Counted from the stretch's first letter, positions 24,195 to 34,484 are shown. The stretch is DNA of 64,000 nucleotides from CAVWUA01 sp963758025 (GCA_963758025.1 CAVWUA010000006.1:1302001-1366000); one strand, 5' to 3'. Program-made: numbers and translations. Notes: generated from the sequence alone by a model not told the origin.

Positions 24195-25484
24195 GTACAA
24201 CACCGCGGAGAAAGGGTCTCGAAATCACGCCGCCATGGGTTAATTATCCTCTGGAGGGGCCTCGATCCGCTCGCACTTGGCCATGACTTTTGCCACCGAT
24301 TTCGTGCTCCAGTTGAACGGATGGGCCACTTGATTCCACTCGGCGATAAATGTCCGCAACCGCTCCGCCAAGGCGGCCTTGTCGGCGAAATCGGCGATCC
24401 GCAGCCGCTTCCGTTGCAAGATGCTGAACCACTGCTCGACCTGATTCATCCACGAGCAATGCACCGGCGGGTGATGGAAGACGAACCGTGGGTGCTGCGC
24501 CAGCCACGCCTGAACCTGCTTGCCCTTGTGCATCCTCAGGTTGTCCAGGACCACATGGATGGTCTTGACCGTCGCGGGGATCTCCCGGTTCAGTTGCTCC
24601 AGGAAGACGATGAACTCGACCTGCCGCTTCCGCTCGGCAGTCCACCCGTAGACCTTGCCGGTCCGCGTGTCGAACGCGGCGAACAGGTTCAACGCACCGC
24701 ACCGCCCGTATTCGTGCTCGACGCGGACGGGCCGCTTGGGCTGTGCTGCCAGGGTCGGCGACGTGCGTGGTCGTGGCTGCAAGCTGGTCTTCTCGTCCAC
24801 ACACAGCACGACCTCGTCGTCGCGCAGCGGCCGGGTATACAGGTCGGAGATCTCCTGGACGGCCGCCGCGAACGCCTCATCCCTGGGGATCTTGGGGGAG
24901 AGCCAGAGGTGATGCCGCCAGGGCTTCAAGTGGTGGTGCCCCAAGATTCGCCGGACGGTCTCCGGGGAGATACTCGGCACCACGCCCTCGTCGGCCAGTT
25001 GACGGGCCATCTCTCGGCAGTCCCAGAGGGACAGGGAGCGGCCATGGTCATCGGGCCGCTCGCAGGCCATCTTGACCAGGTGCAGCGCGACCTCGGGGGG
25101 AAAAGACCGGCTTGCGGCCGGGACGAGGCTTGTCACGGAGACCGGCGAGCCCGAGGGCCCGATAACGCTCGGCCCACTTGCGGACGTGCCGCACACTCAG
25201 GCCGCAGAGTTGGGCGGCCTCCTTCAGGGTCTTGCCCTGCTCGAGCAGGAGCAGGGGGCGGCCCCGGCACGCCAACCCGGCACGGCAAGTCGTCGCCCGC
25301 TGCCAGTGCTCGATCTCGGCTCGGTCTTCCGGAGTCAGGGCGATGGTCAGGGAGGATTTGCGGCCCCGCATGGCGATATCAAGGTTTCAAGGTGTGTGAC
25401 GAAGAGAAGGAGACCCGCCAGCCGTCATGATCGGCCATCCGGCCGAAGTCGTCAATTCGTTACCCTTTCTCTGCGGCGTTGTAC
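24195..25484. mobile_element. IS630-family insertion sequence, complete
   Basis: A 1290-bp element with terminal inverted repeats GTACAACRCCGCRGAGAAAG at 24195-24217 and 25462-25484 (two mismatches in 23 bp). It is flanked on both sides by TA (24193-24194 and 25485-25486), the usual target duplication of IS630/Tc1 elements. It carries one two-frame transposase gene on the minus strand. It cuts off the 3' part of drmMI on its right side, while its left side abuts the chromosomal sigma-54 activator gene. This suggests a deletion next to the element. Confidence 0.92.
24240..25371 (-). CDS. IS630-family transposase, orfA/orfB in two frames
   Basis: The first frame starts MRGRKSSLTIALTPEDRAEI and holds the helix-turn-helix LKEAAQLCGLSVRHVRKWAERY. 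The second frame holds a DDE nuclease: VVLCVDEKTS, VVLDNLRMHKGK and NQVEQWFSILQRKRL provide the D, D and E. The frames meet at a TTTTCCCCCC run (plus-strand 25095-25104), giving KPVFSP then EVALHLVKMACERP. The shift is either a programmed slip or a one-base homopolymer error. Apart from this the gene is intact. Confidence 0.9.
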
Positions 25485-27462
25485 TAAGGGATTCATCCGC
25501 TAAGGCGAGTTTCTGTACCAGAAGTAATTCCGGCACGAAATCGCTTGCTTCACGTATTTCGCATCGGTATTTCAGAGTTTTTTCGATTCGTTGCTCGATA
25601 ATACCCCGGGAGAAATTTCGCTGCTTCTCGGGCTTCCAGTGAAAGCCGAGGATCTGCTCGCTTCGTCAGACCCACCAGCGAATCGCCGTATCGCAGGGCA
25701 TGGTCGAGGAACGTGAAGGGGTGGTCCTTGGCCAGCGTCGCGAGCCAGAGCGAGAGCTTGGCCAGGTCGACCGCCATCGGGTTCCTGTCGACCCCGTAGA
25801 GGCAGCGCTGGGCGACGATCCGCCGGGCGTGGAGCAGCTCGTCCTCATCCGGCGGGATCTCGGGCACGCAATCGTGGGCGTGCCAGGCCTTGACCAGCTC
25901 GTCCGCCGAGCTGGCGGCAGGCCTCGACCAGGAACGCCCCCGAGCCCATCGCCGGGTCGCAGACCTTGAGGTCGAGGATCTGCTCCGGCGTCGGCGATTC
26001 GCCCGAGTCGCTCCAGGATCGGCCGGAGCGTCGTCCGCACGATCGGCTCGGTGAGCGAGCGCGGCGTGTAGTGCGAGCCCGGACTTGCGGCGCTCGTCGC
26101 TCGGCTGGAGCACCATCGCCCCGGGCGGCACGATGCGCGGGCGTGGCCGCCTTCGGCCACCTTCTTCTCCAGGGCGGCGACGGCGTCCTCGGGCGTCTCG
26201 GCCTCCTTCAGCGCCGTCGCGGCCTGGCCGGTGAACTCCTGGTCGGTCTTCTGCTTGAGCCACTTCGCCCGCTCGGCGGGCTTCTGGGCGAGCAGCTCGT
26301 CGAGGTTGATCGTCGTCGGTGCGCCGTGGGCCTTCTTCGGCTTGATGGCGATCGACGGCCCTGGGCGACCTCGAGGTTGAAGCCCATCATCGTCTCGTAG
26401 ACCGAGCCGATCTGCTCGACGTCGAGCGTCCGGTAGCTCAGCCGCTCGCCGCCGAGGATGAGCAGGTTGTGGAGCACGCGGAAGACGACGCCGTCGGAGA
26501 CGTGCGGCGGGTCGGTCCGTTCGCCCGGCTGCCGCTTCGAGCCCTTCGGCCGCCCTTCCAGGAACGGGTAGCGGTCGGGGTCGAACAGATAGCCCTTCCG
26601 GGCCAGGCAGCTTCATCTCGCCGTGCCGTCCGCCGTCGTGGACCAGGCGGAAGAGCGTCAGGAGCTGGGCCCAGGCCCCGTAGCGGTGGTCCATCGTGTC
26701 GGTGTGCCGACCGGCGTCCTCGCGGAGCCGCTCGAAGAGGCCGGTCACCGCGTAGTACTTCTGGTAGACCTCGTCGCTGGAGAGCAGGTCGCGGTCCTCG
26801 GCGTAGAGGACGAACACGAGCCGCATCAGAGACCGTGAGCAGGCCCGCGTAGACGTGGTTCGGGTCGTCGGCGAGCACGTCGCGGAGCAGATCGCCCCTT
26901 GCGCTGGTCGTCGGCCGACTGGAAGCCGCGGACCAGCTCGTAGAGCGCCGCGAGCACCTGCTCGGCGAGCTGGGTCGAGACGAGGTTCTGGTACTTGCGG
27001 CTGTCGGCCAGGATGGCGGGCAGCCGCTGCTTCGTCCGAGCGAGAAGAGCCGTTCCTCGCAGAGCAGCATGTGCAGGGCCGCGAAGATCGGCCGTCCGGC
27101 GACCTCGGTCATGTCCTTGACGTGGAACGTCGCGTGCCCGGAGGTTTCGCCCCGCGGCGCGTAGACGAGCCGGAGCTGCGTGCCGTTGGAGAGCAGGCCG
27201 ATCGGCACCTGCGTCTCGCGCAGGAGCCGCTCGAAGCGGGACTGCGGGCTCGCCTGCCAGCGATGGTCGTCGGTTCGCGTGGCATCGAGGTCGAGCCCGG
27301 CTCCAGCGACTGGATGAGCATCATCCAGGGCGGCGTCTCGCCGGGCCTGGCTCGTCCTCGCGGACGGCGTAGGTCGGCCGGAGCGTCTCGTTGTACTCGG
27401 GCAGGGCGACTTCGAGCCCTCGGGGAGGGGACCGCCCGCCGGCGTGCCGACCAGATCGGCCG

Positions 27463-29257
27463 CTTGTCCTTACCACAACGTATGTCCAGTATCGCTGGTC
27501 TGATCTTGCCAATTCCACCTGTTTTTTGCTCCGATGCACCTGAGCCAGGGACGTGGAGAACCGGGGGGAGGAGGTCATCACGCCGGAACACAGGTCACCC
27601 CGTCTTGGGGCCTCCACGCCGGCGGGCTGGGAGGGACACTCATGGACCTCATTCTCGACGACGGCGGCACGTTCGCATGGTCTCGGGGACCGACGACGGC
27701 TCCGGTGCTTTCCACGCCGCTCGGAGGCTCACGCTCGATGAGCCTCATCCCGTTCACGGTCGTTCGCCCCAGAACTTTGAGACCGAGGAGGTCGATCCGT
27801 CTCCGTTGGGGGGTGTCCCGGGCCTCTCGACCTCTTGGGGTTGCCGGTGTGCCACGTGGCAGATCGACCCGGCGGCCTGGGCCACCACGCAGTTTTCCAC
27901 GGCCCAACTGGGGGATCGTCGGCGCCCGGCACGGTTGGTGGCGCTGGCTCAGCAGATCGCGTGTGATCCCAGCTCCGGCTTGCCGCGTCAGACCGAGAAG
28001 TGGGGCGATCTGAAGGCGGCCTACCGGCTGTTGAATCGTCCCGAAGCCACCTTCGATGATCGCCGCGCCGCATTGGCAACAGAGCCGCAGCAGGCCGAGC
28101 CGGGCCGGGTCTTGATCCTGGACGACACGACCGAGATCAATTACGGGGCGAAACGACAAGCCAAGGGCCTGAAGCCGGTCGGCAAGGGCACAGGCCGGGG
28201 GTTCTTGCTCCACTCGGCACTGATGGTCGAAGCCCACGACGAGTGGGTGGTGGGCTTGGCTGGGCAGGTGTTGTTCTACCGCAAGCCTGCTCCAAGGGGG
28301 AAACCTGGCGCAGAAGCACAACGCGACCGCGAATCGGCCGTGTGGGGCCAGTTGATCGAACAAGTGGGCACGTCCCCCGCGACGGCCCAGTGGGTGCACG
28401 TGATGGATCGCGGCGCCGATGATTTCGAGGTCTATCGCCGGGCCCAGCGGTTGGACCCGATTGGGTGGGTCGCGTCAAGAGCCGAAATCGTCGTGTCCGC
28501 GATGCGGCCGGGCAGGAGATGCCCTTGTCCGACGTGCTGCGCACATGCCCGAGGCGGGCGGCTACACCTTGGATCTGCGTGCCCGTCCCCAACAGCCGGC
28601 CGCCGCGCCCGCCTGAGGTGGCCTTCGCCCCGGTCACGACGTTGGTCCCGCGCCACCCGGCAGACTCACTGAAAGCGTTGACGCCCCAGCCGATCTCTCA
28701 AGGGGTGGTCTGGGCCCACGAGGGGAACCCGCCGCCGCATGTGAAAGAGCCGATCGATTGGGTGCTGCTCACGTCGTTGCCGGTTCGCGACCTGGAATCG
28801 GCCATGGAAATTATTAGTTATTATGAGAAGAGGTGGTTGATCGAGGAATATCACAAGGCGCTGAAGACGGGCTGCCAGGTGGAAGGCGGCCAATTGCACA
28901 CGAGCCACGGCCTGGAGGCCTTGACAGGCGTGCTGTCGGTGGTGGCGGTGCGGCTGCTGCAGATGAAAGAGGTGGGCCGCCGCGAACCGCACCGCGCGGC
29001 GCGGGACTTGGTGCCGGCCCGTTACCTGGAGTTGGTGCACCGTGCCCGCCACGGCCGTGGCCGCCCCGAGGATTGGACGATCCGCGACTTCTTCCGCGGC
29101 CTGGCCGGCCTGGGCGGCTTCCTGGGCCGCAAGAGCGACGGCGAGCCTGGCTGGATGACGATCTGGAAAGGCTGGGATGCCTTGTCCTGGATGCTCCGGG
29201 GCTCAACTGGCGGGACAACCACCGCACTCGTGAACGTACGTTGTGGGTAAAGACAAG
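27463..29257. mobile_element. Tn5-like IS4-family insertion sequence inside drmMI
   Basis: About 1.8 kb bounded by long imperfect inverted repeats. The left end begins CTTGTCCTTACCACAACGTA (27463). The right end, read inwards on the other strand, begins CTTGTCTTTACCCACAACGT (29257). The flanks belong to drmMI on both sides (DVLGW on the right, DLVGTPAGG on the left). No clean target duplication is visible; CGGCTGGAC and CGGCCGATC at the junctions could be a decayed 9-bp pair. The plus-strand transposase gene ends within the right repeat. Confidence 0.8.
27848..29250 (+). pseudogene. IS4-family (Tn5-like) transposase, frameshifted
   Basis: The N-terminal DNA-binding part reads TQFSTAQLGDRRRPARLVAL and WGDLKAAYRLLNRPEATFD. 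The DDE core is LILDDTTEINYGAK (first Asp), VHVMDRGADDFEVY (second Asp) and the YREK-type helix YYEKRWLIEEYHKALKTG (Glu). The C-terminal dimerisation part GLGGFLGRKSDGEPGWMTIW, KGWDAL resembles the Tn5 transposase tail. Frame changes near 28465, 28550 and 28615 break it. The start is uncertain because no in-frame start codon is seen near the conserved N-terminus. Not active as sequenced. Confidence 0.8.
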
Positions 29258-29500
29258 GTCCAGCCGAGCACGTCCGTGCAGAATCTCGGGAGGTCGGTGA
29301 TGGCCGGAACCGGCTCGGGCTGGTCATCGACGGCCACCTCGGCGACGCAATCGAGGAATCGGGCGTGGTCGGGGATGATGTTCTTGTTCGGGAACGCCTG
29401 GGCCCCGCCAGCGCCGGCGGAGAGACGACGAGCCCCACCGGCTGCACGTAGCCGAGCCACTCCTGGTGCAGCGGATTTCCGGGTCGTTCGCCATGGTCCG

Positions 29501-32500
29501 CTATCCCGTCACCGGCCAGAGGTAGACCAAACCGACCGGCTCGATCCGCCGGGCCTTCACATCGTAGACGGCCCGGATGCGTTCGGGCTCGGTCGTCAAC
29601 TCGCGGTCGATCGCCGCCAGCCGCTTCTCCCAGTGCCGCTTGTTCGAATCGAGCTGCCGCTCTTCCTCGAGTGCCGAAGTCGAGATGGAGCTGGGGTCGC
29701 GATGTATTTCTCGGCCGTCTGCGAGACCCGCTTCTTCTGCTCGTGAGGATGTCGGCCATCGCCTCGGCCTCCTGATCGGCCCGCTTCGCGAGCGCGATCC
29801 CGGCCCCCTCGGCGAGTTCCTGTCCGCGTTGTCAGGTGCTCGAGCAGTTCCTCGACGTCCTGGGAGCGGCCAGCCGGAGCTTCTCCTGGACGACGGGATC
29901 GACCGCAGTGCGGTGGGCGGCAGGAGCGACTTTCCAGCAGGTCGAGCGTCTTCAGTTCGCCTCGCGGCCGTAGGGGCGAGCGGCTGCTTGCGCTGCGACG
30001 GCTCCGACCAGCGAGCGGTGACCGGGATCAGTTCCTCGTGGAGCCGGGCGGCACGCGGTCCGTAGAGGCACAGCCGTCCGATGAGCACGACGCGGGGGAT
30101 CGCGTCCTTCGTCTGGGCAGGCAGGCCCGCGAGAGGTCGTGGTGGACGAAGCCCTGGGCGGTGAAGCGGCCGAGCAGCCGCTGGACGACGCGGTGCTCGA
30201 GGTGCAGGTGGACGACGTCCTCGTCCATCGTGCCGCGTGTCCTCGAACACGACGGGGCGGATGGGCGACTCGCGCCGCCATTCCCAGGGCTTCTGGTCGC
30301 GCTGCGCGGGGGCGCGGAGCGTGTCCATCGTGTCGGCCCAGGTCGGGTCGGCCCCTGCGCGCTGGTCGAGCGCCGGGAACTCGAAGCGGGCGACCGGCCG
30401 ATCGCCAGTCCTCAGTCGCCGGAGATCGGCTTGAGCGGTTCGGCACCCATGAGTTGCAGGGCGCAGGAGATCGCCGAGCGGAAGTGGTCCTCGTCCAGGG
30501 CGATCGACTTCTCGGACTTCTCGAGGAGGTTCCGCAGGCGGTCGATCTGGGCCTTGGCAGGGTCTGTCCTCGGCCGCTCGCGTGGCCTCCTCCGAGCTCC
30601 TCCTCGCACGGCCTGCTTGACTCTTGGCGTCGAGGTCCGCCGCTTCGAGTCTCCTTCTCGATCGCGTCGATGTCGCGGCGGCGGATGCCGAACTTGAGCG
30701 TGTCGGCCAGACGGCTCTCGACGACCGGGAGAGGCTGCCGAGTTCGCGCTTGATCGTCTCGGTCTTCCGCACGAGCACCGGAGGATGCGATCCTCGGGGC
30801 GCTGCTTGTAGACGAAGTAGTGGCAGAAGACCTCGTCCTTGGGCTGGAGCTTGCGGTCGATCCGGCCGTTCCGCTGCTCCATCGGCTCGGGTTCCACGGC
30901 ACGTCGAAGTGGAACAGGTTCCAGCAGTGGGCCTGGAGGTTGAGCCCCTCGCGGGCGGCGTCGGTCGCGATCAGGATGCGGACGGGGTGCTTCTTCGGGT
31001 CGGTGTTGAAGGCCCGCTTGATCTCCTCGCGCTCGGCCTGCGGCGTCGGCCCGTCGTAGATCGCGATCCGCTCGGCGGCCCGGTCGGTCGACTGCGATCG
31101 CGGCCTTGAGCTGCTGCTGGAGGTAGCGCTTCGTGTCGTCGTACTCGGTGAAGATGATGACCGGCGTGTCGTTCCACCGGGCGGGCGGTCCGTCCGGCTC
31201 GCGATCCCGAGCGGGAGGTCCGGGCACATGTTCTCGCGGATCCAGTCGACGAGCTGCGGACCCGGGCATCGGGCCGCCCGCGGCGGCCTCCGCGATCTCC
31301 GTCATCTCGTCGAGCAGCTTCTGCTCGCGGGCGAAGAGCTCCCGCGTCGAGACGTCGGCGAGTGGACCCGCTGTCGGACGGTGGCCGCCTCGATCTGGGC
31401 GTCCTCTTCGGCCTGGAGTTCCTCCTCGGAGAGCGTCGCCCGATCGTCGTCGTTGTCGATGCCCTCCGGCGAACAGGTCGCGGCTGGGGCGAGGTTGCGT
31501 CGTTCCTCGAGCTGCCCCGCCTGGGCTGCTTCCCAGTGCCGCTGCGACGGTCCGTCGGTGGACCCGGAGCGTCCGGGCGAACGCCTCGATCGAGGAGAGG
31601 AGCCGTTGCTGAAGCCCCGAGATCAGCAGGGCGGCCGCCGCCTGCTTCCGCTTCGTCTCGCCCCTGAGGCGTTGCTCTCGCGAAGCTCGCGGTACTCGGT
31701 CGAGCAGTTCGGAGAGCTCGCAGCTCGGGCGTCTCGGGCGGCAGGCCGTCGATGTCGATCTGCTTGACGCTCCGCGTCGGGAACCCGCCTGCGATCGCCG
31801 GAGGTCCTCCTTGAGCCGGCGGACCATGACCTCGTCGCGCAGTTTCGGCTACTGACCGTCACGCCGCGGCAGAACCGCTGCGGGTCGAGGATCTCCAGCA
31901 GGGCCGAGAAGCTGTTCGAGTGCCCGTTGTGCGGCGTGGCCGAGAGGAACAGCCGATGCTCGAAGCGGCCGGCGAGGTCGCGAATCGGCCCGCGTGAACT
32001 TCGAGTCGATGGCGTATCGCGCCCCGCTCGACGGGGCGGCGTGGTGGGCCTCGTCGAGGATCAGCAGCGAGCCCGGGCGGAAGTCGCCGAGCCAGTCGCG
32101 GAGCGGTCGCGGTGTAGGACTCGTCGATCAGGAGCCGGTGCGAGACGAGGAACCGCGTGTGCGTCGTCCAGGGGTTGACCCCGTAGCCCCGCTCCCGGCG
32201 GACCCGGGCGATGTACTCCTTGTCCAGGATCTGGAAGACCATCCCGAAGCGGACCTCGAGCTCGTCCTGCCACTGGTAGAGCATCGACGGCGGGCAGGCG
32301 ACGACGATGTCCTGGACCTTCTTGCGGAGCAGCAGCTCGCGGGCGATCAGCCCCGCCTCGATCGTCTTGCCCAGCCCCACGTCGTCGGCGATGAAGAGGT
32401 TCACGCGCGGGAGCCGCAGGGCCTTGCGCAGCGGCTCGAGCTGGTAGGCGTCGATCCGGATGCCCGCCCGGAACGGCGACTGGAAGAGGCTGGGGTCGGT

Positions 32501-32787
32501 CGACGGTGACGCAGTTCCACTGGAGCGTGTGCAGGTAGGCGGAGAAGATCTTCGGCGGGTCGAACCCCGTTGCGGCGATGTCCTGCCAGGCCTCGCCGGT
32601 GATGATCTCCGGGTCGACCTCCTTCTCCCAGAGCACCTCGAGCGGCTGGCCCTGGGCGTCGTCGTCGAGGCAGGACATCCGGACGAGCGTGGAATCGTCC
32701 CCGCGGCCGGCGGGACACTTCCTCGACGAAGTACTGCCGCTGCCGGACGCGGACGATCTGGCCGGACATGGGGAGGGCGGCGGTCAT
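29501..32787 (-). pseudogene. drmD: drmD, DISARM SNF2-like helicase, heavily frameshifted
   Basis: DrmD is the SNF2/DEAD-type helicase that opens class 1 DISARM operons. The start MTAALPMSGQIVRVRQRQYF is followed in successive frames by VRMSCLDDDAQGQPLEVLWE, AYLHTLQWNCVTV, GIRIDAYQLEPLRKALRLP, Walker A in NLFIADDVGLGKTIEAGLIA, GVNPWTTHTRFLVSHRLLI, FLSATPHNGHSNSFSALLEI, MVRRLKEDLR and, in the second RecA domain, ILIATDAAREGLNLQAHC and WNPSRWSSG. The total of about 1095 codons matches the family. Frame breaks come roughly every 60-400 bp. The stop lies 6 bp before drmMI. Confidence 0.82.
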
Positions 32788-32794
32788 GGGCTTA

Positions 32795-33700
32795 GAGTCT
32801 GTCCCAGAAGGGGAACATCCGGGGGCTGAGCATCGTAGAATTGGTATGAGAACGCACCACTATCCCAGCGATGTCACCGATGCCCAGTGGACCTTGATCG
32901 AGCCGCACCTCCCGCCCGAGCCAGGCGGCGGGCGGCCCCGCAAGACCGACATGCGCGACGTCCTCGACGCCGTCTTCTATATCCTCCGGACCGGATGCCA
33001 GTGGCGGTACCTCCCCGGCGACTTGCCCCCCAAGAGCACCGTCTGGCGCTACTACGACCAGTGGCGGTCCGACGGCACCCTCGACACGATCCATGACCTG
33101 CTCCGCCGCAAGGTCCGGGCGAAGGAGAAACCGTACCATCCCCGCACCACCGCCAGCGTCGACAGCCAGTCGGTCGATACGACCTCCGGCGGCGAGCAGC
33201 GGGGCCGCGACAACGCCAAGAACGTCGACGGGCGGAAACGCCATATCGTCGTGGACAGCATGGGGTTGCTGCTGGCCGTGCTGGTCACCGCCGCCTCGGT
33301 CGACGATGCGGCGGCGGCTCCGGAACTGTTCGCCCGGCTGGCGGGCCAGCCGATGGGCAAGGTGAGGCGGATGTACGCCGACAACAAGTACCACAACTTC
33401 GCTCTCTACGAGTGGGTCGAGACAAACGCCGGCTGGGGCCTGGAGATCATCCGGCGGCCCAAGGGCCAGCGGGGTTGGGTGCGGCTGCCGATCCGATGGA
33501 CGGTGGAGCGGACGTTCGCGTGGCTGGGTCGGTGCCGGCGGCTGAGCCAGGACCGGGAGAAGACCGTCCTGTCATCGGAGTCATTCCTCAAGCTGGCGAT
33601 GATCCAGTTGATGCTGCATCGCCTTGAGCCCTCGGGCGTGGACCCCGAGTTCCGTTATCCGAGGCCGGCGGCAGCCTGATACCCCTTATGGGACAGTCAC
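32795..33700. mobile_element. IS5-family insertion sequence, copy 1
   Basis: A 906-bp element with left end GAGTCTGTCCCAGAAGGGG and a right end that in the other copy reads GAGTCTGTCCCATAAGGGG on the opposite strand. The right end of this copy has changed (GGGACAGTCAC instead of GGGACAGACTC). It is flanked by TTA on both sides (32792-32794, 33701-33703), a 3-bp TNA duplication as in the IS1031/IS427 groups. It lies 7 bp upstream of the drmD start codon and separates drmD from its natural leader. Its sequence is nearly identical to the copy at 45199-46104. Confidence 0.93.
32846..33679 (+). CDS. IS5-family transposase, copy 1
   Basis: An intact 277-residue DDE transposase. An N-terminal DUF4096-type region (THHYPSDVTDAQWTLIEPHL, LDAVFYILRTGCQWRYLPGD) precedes the catalytic part with TASVDSQSVDTT (first Asp), GLLLAVLVTAASVDDAAAA and RRMYADNKYHN (second Asp), and the late WTVERTFAWLGRCRRLSQD (Glu). 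It differs from copy 2 at only a few residues, so transposition was recent. Confidence 0.93.
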   Translation: MRTHHYPSDVTDAQWTLIEPHLPPEPGGGRPRKTDMRDVLDAVFYILRTGCQWRYLPGDLPPKSTVWRYYDQWRSDGTLDTIHDLLRRKVRAKEKPYHPRTTASVDSQSVDTTSGGEQRGRDNAKNVDGRKRHIVVDSMGLLLAVLVTAASVDDAAAAPELFARLAGQPMGKVRRMYADNKYHNFALYEWVETNAGWGLEIIRRPKGQRGWVRLPIRWTVERTFAWLGRCRRLSQDREKTVLSSESFLKLAMIQLMLHRLEPSGVDPEFRYPRPAAA

Positions 33701-33703
33701 TTA

Positions 33704-33821
33704 CAGGTTTGGCGGATCGGGAGGACGGCCAGGGCACGGGGAGGGCGATCGGCCCGGCGACGGCAGGATCCGCGATCCCGAACATCAACGCGACGGCAAC
33801 ACCCCATCCAGGACGGATCAT
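33704..33821 (-). pseudogene. small exported-type ORF upstream of drmD, cut by IS5
   Basis: A GGAGG at 33830-33834 sits 8 nt before ATG at 33821. The frame reads MIRPGWGVAVALMFGIADP, then AVAGPIALPVPWPSSRSAKP, a signal-peptide-like profile. With the IS5 element and one TTA removed, the frame would end in VSP and a TGA that overlaps the drmD ATG as ATGA, giving a 42-residue product. The IS now replaces the last residues. No family is recognised; it could be a leader peptide that couples drmD translation. Confidence 0.45.
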
Positions 33822-34042
33822 CGTCAATTCCTCCACGCTCCGCTGCTTGATCCCACGCGGACGAAGCCACTCTATCGCGAGCGAATCGCTCCCGCAATCG
33901 TCCGCCGCCGCTCGATGTCCCTGGAGGGACGATGTGGAGAGTCCGCCTGGAACGGCCCTGCCAGGTCGCGACTGAGCGCCGGGAACTAGAAAACGCCTGC
34001 CCTCACCCCACCGTCCTTGGTCCAATTTACTTGGCGGATGCC

Positions 34043-34177
34043 ATGAACGGGAGGAAGAAGCAGCTGACCGATCTCGAGTACACCATCGAGCTGATGCTGA
34101 CGCACAAGAAGGATCCCGCCTTCGAGGCCCGGGTTCGCGCCGAGTCCGAGCGGATCACCCGCGAGGTGCGTGAGTAA
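34043..34177 (+). CDS. small antitoxin-like protein
   Basis: A 44-residue acidic/basic helical peptide, KKQLTDLEYTIELMLTHKKD then PAFEARVRAESERITREVRE. It lies 43 bp upstream of a decayed PIN-domain gene in the same orientation, the position of a VapB-type antitoxin. It is shorter than most antitoxins and has no visible DNA-binding domain; the assignment rests on context. Confidence 0.4.
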   Translation: MNGRKKQLTDLEYTIELMLTHKKDPAFEARVRAESERITREVRE

Positions 34178-34220
34178 TTCGGCACGCTGAACGCGCCGCC
34201 GAGCTCGCGGGCCGCGACGA

Positions 34221-34484
34221 ATGAGGTTCTTGCTCGATGCGTCGGTGGCGCTGAAGTGGGTGCTGCCCGAGGCGGGCAGAAGGCCCTGCGGCTGCGAGAC
34301 GGGTCCGGCGGAACCGGCACGAGTTGCTGACGCCGGACACCCATCCTCTCGAAGCTGGCCACGCCCTGATGAAGGCCGAGCGTCAGTGATTACTCAGACC
34401 GAATGGCAGGCCTGGAGGACGCTCCGGAGGCCAACGGTGCTGCGGGAGCTGGGTCTGCCCACGGTCGAATGGCCGGGGGGCTAA
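34221..34484 (+). pseudogene. PIN-domain (VapC-like) toxin remnant
   Basis: It opens with MRFLLDASVALKWVLPEA, the PIN start with the first metal-binding Asp. After frame breaks near 34280 and 34310, other frames read RNRHELLTPDTHPLEAGHAL, MKAERQ and then LRRPTVLRELGLPTVEWP. A normal PIN toxin has about 130 residues; this is shorter and lacks a readable third and fourth acidic residue. VapC toxins are RNases. Confidence 0.5.

Larger units (their letters stand above)
25487..29494 (-). pseudogene. drmMI: drmMI, DISARM adenine methylase; split by IS4, truncated by IS630
   Basis: DrmMI is the large adenine methylase of class 1 DISARM. It starts at 29494, 6 bp after the drmD stop. Residues 1-75 include EWLGYVQPVGLVVSPPAL and NKNIIPDHARFLDCVAEVAV up to TDVLGW at 29258. 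An IS4 element then intervenes (27463-29257), and the gene resumes with DLVGTPAGGP and YNETLRPTYAVRE. Later blocks are GSHYTPRSLTEPIVRTTLRP, the SAM motif VCDPAMGSGAFLVEACRQL, RCLYGVDRNPMAVDLAKLS and FLDHALRYGDSLVGLT. Reading ends at the IS630 border (25487), so roughly 500 residues of the usual length are missing. There are also many single-base frame breaks. Not functional as it stands. Confidence 0.8.

Noticed and set aside
25550..27600. drmMI region as a type IIG restriction enzyme or BREX PglX
   Set aside because: HYTPRSLTEPIV and GVDRNPMAVDLAKLS are shared with those families, but the gene directly follows a DrmD-like helicase with matching spacing, which fits DISARM better.
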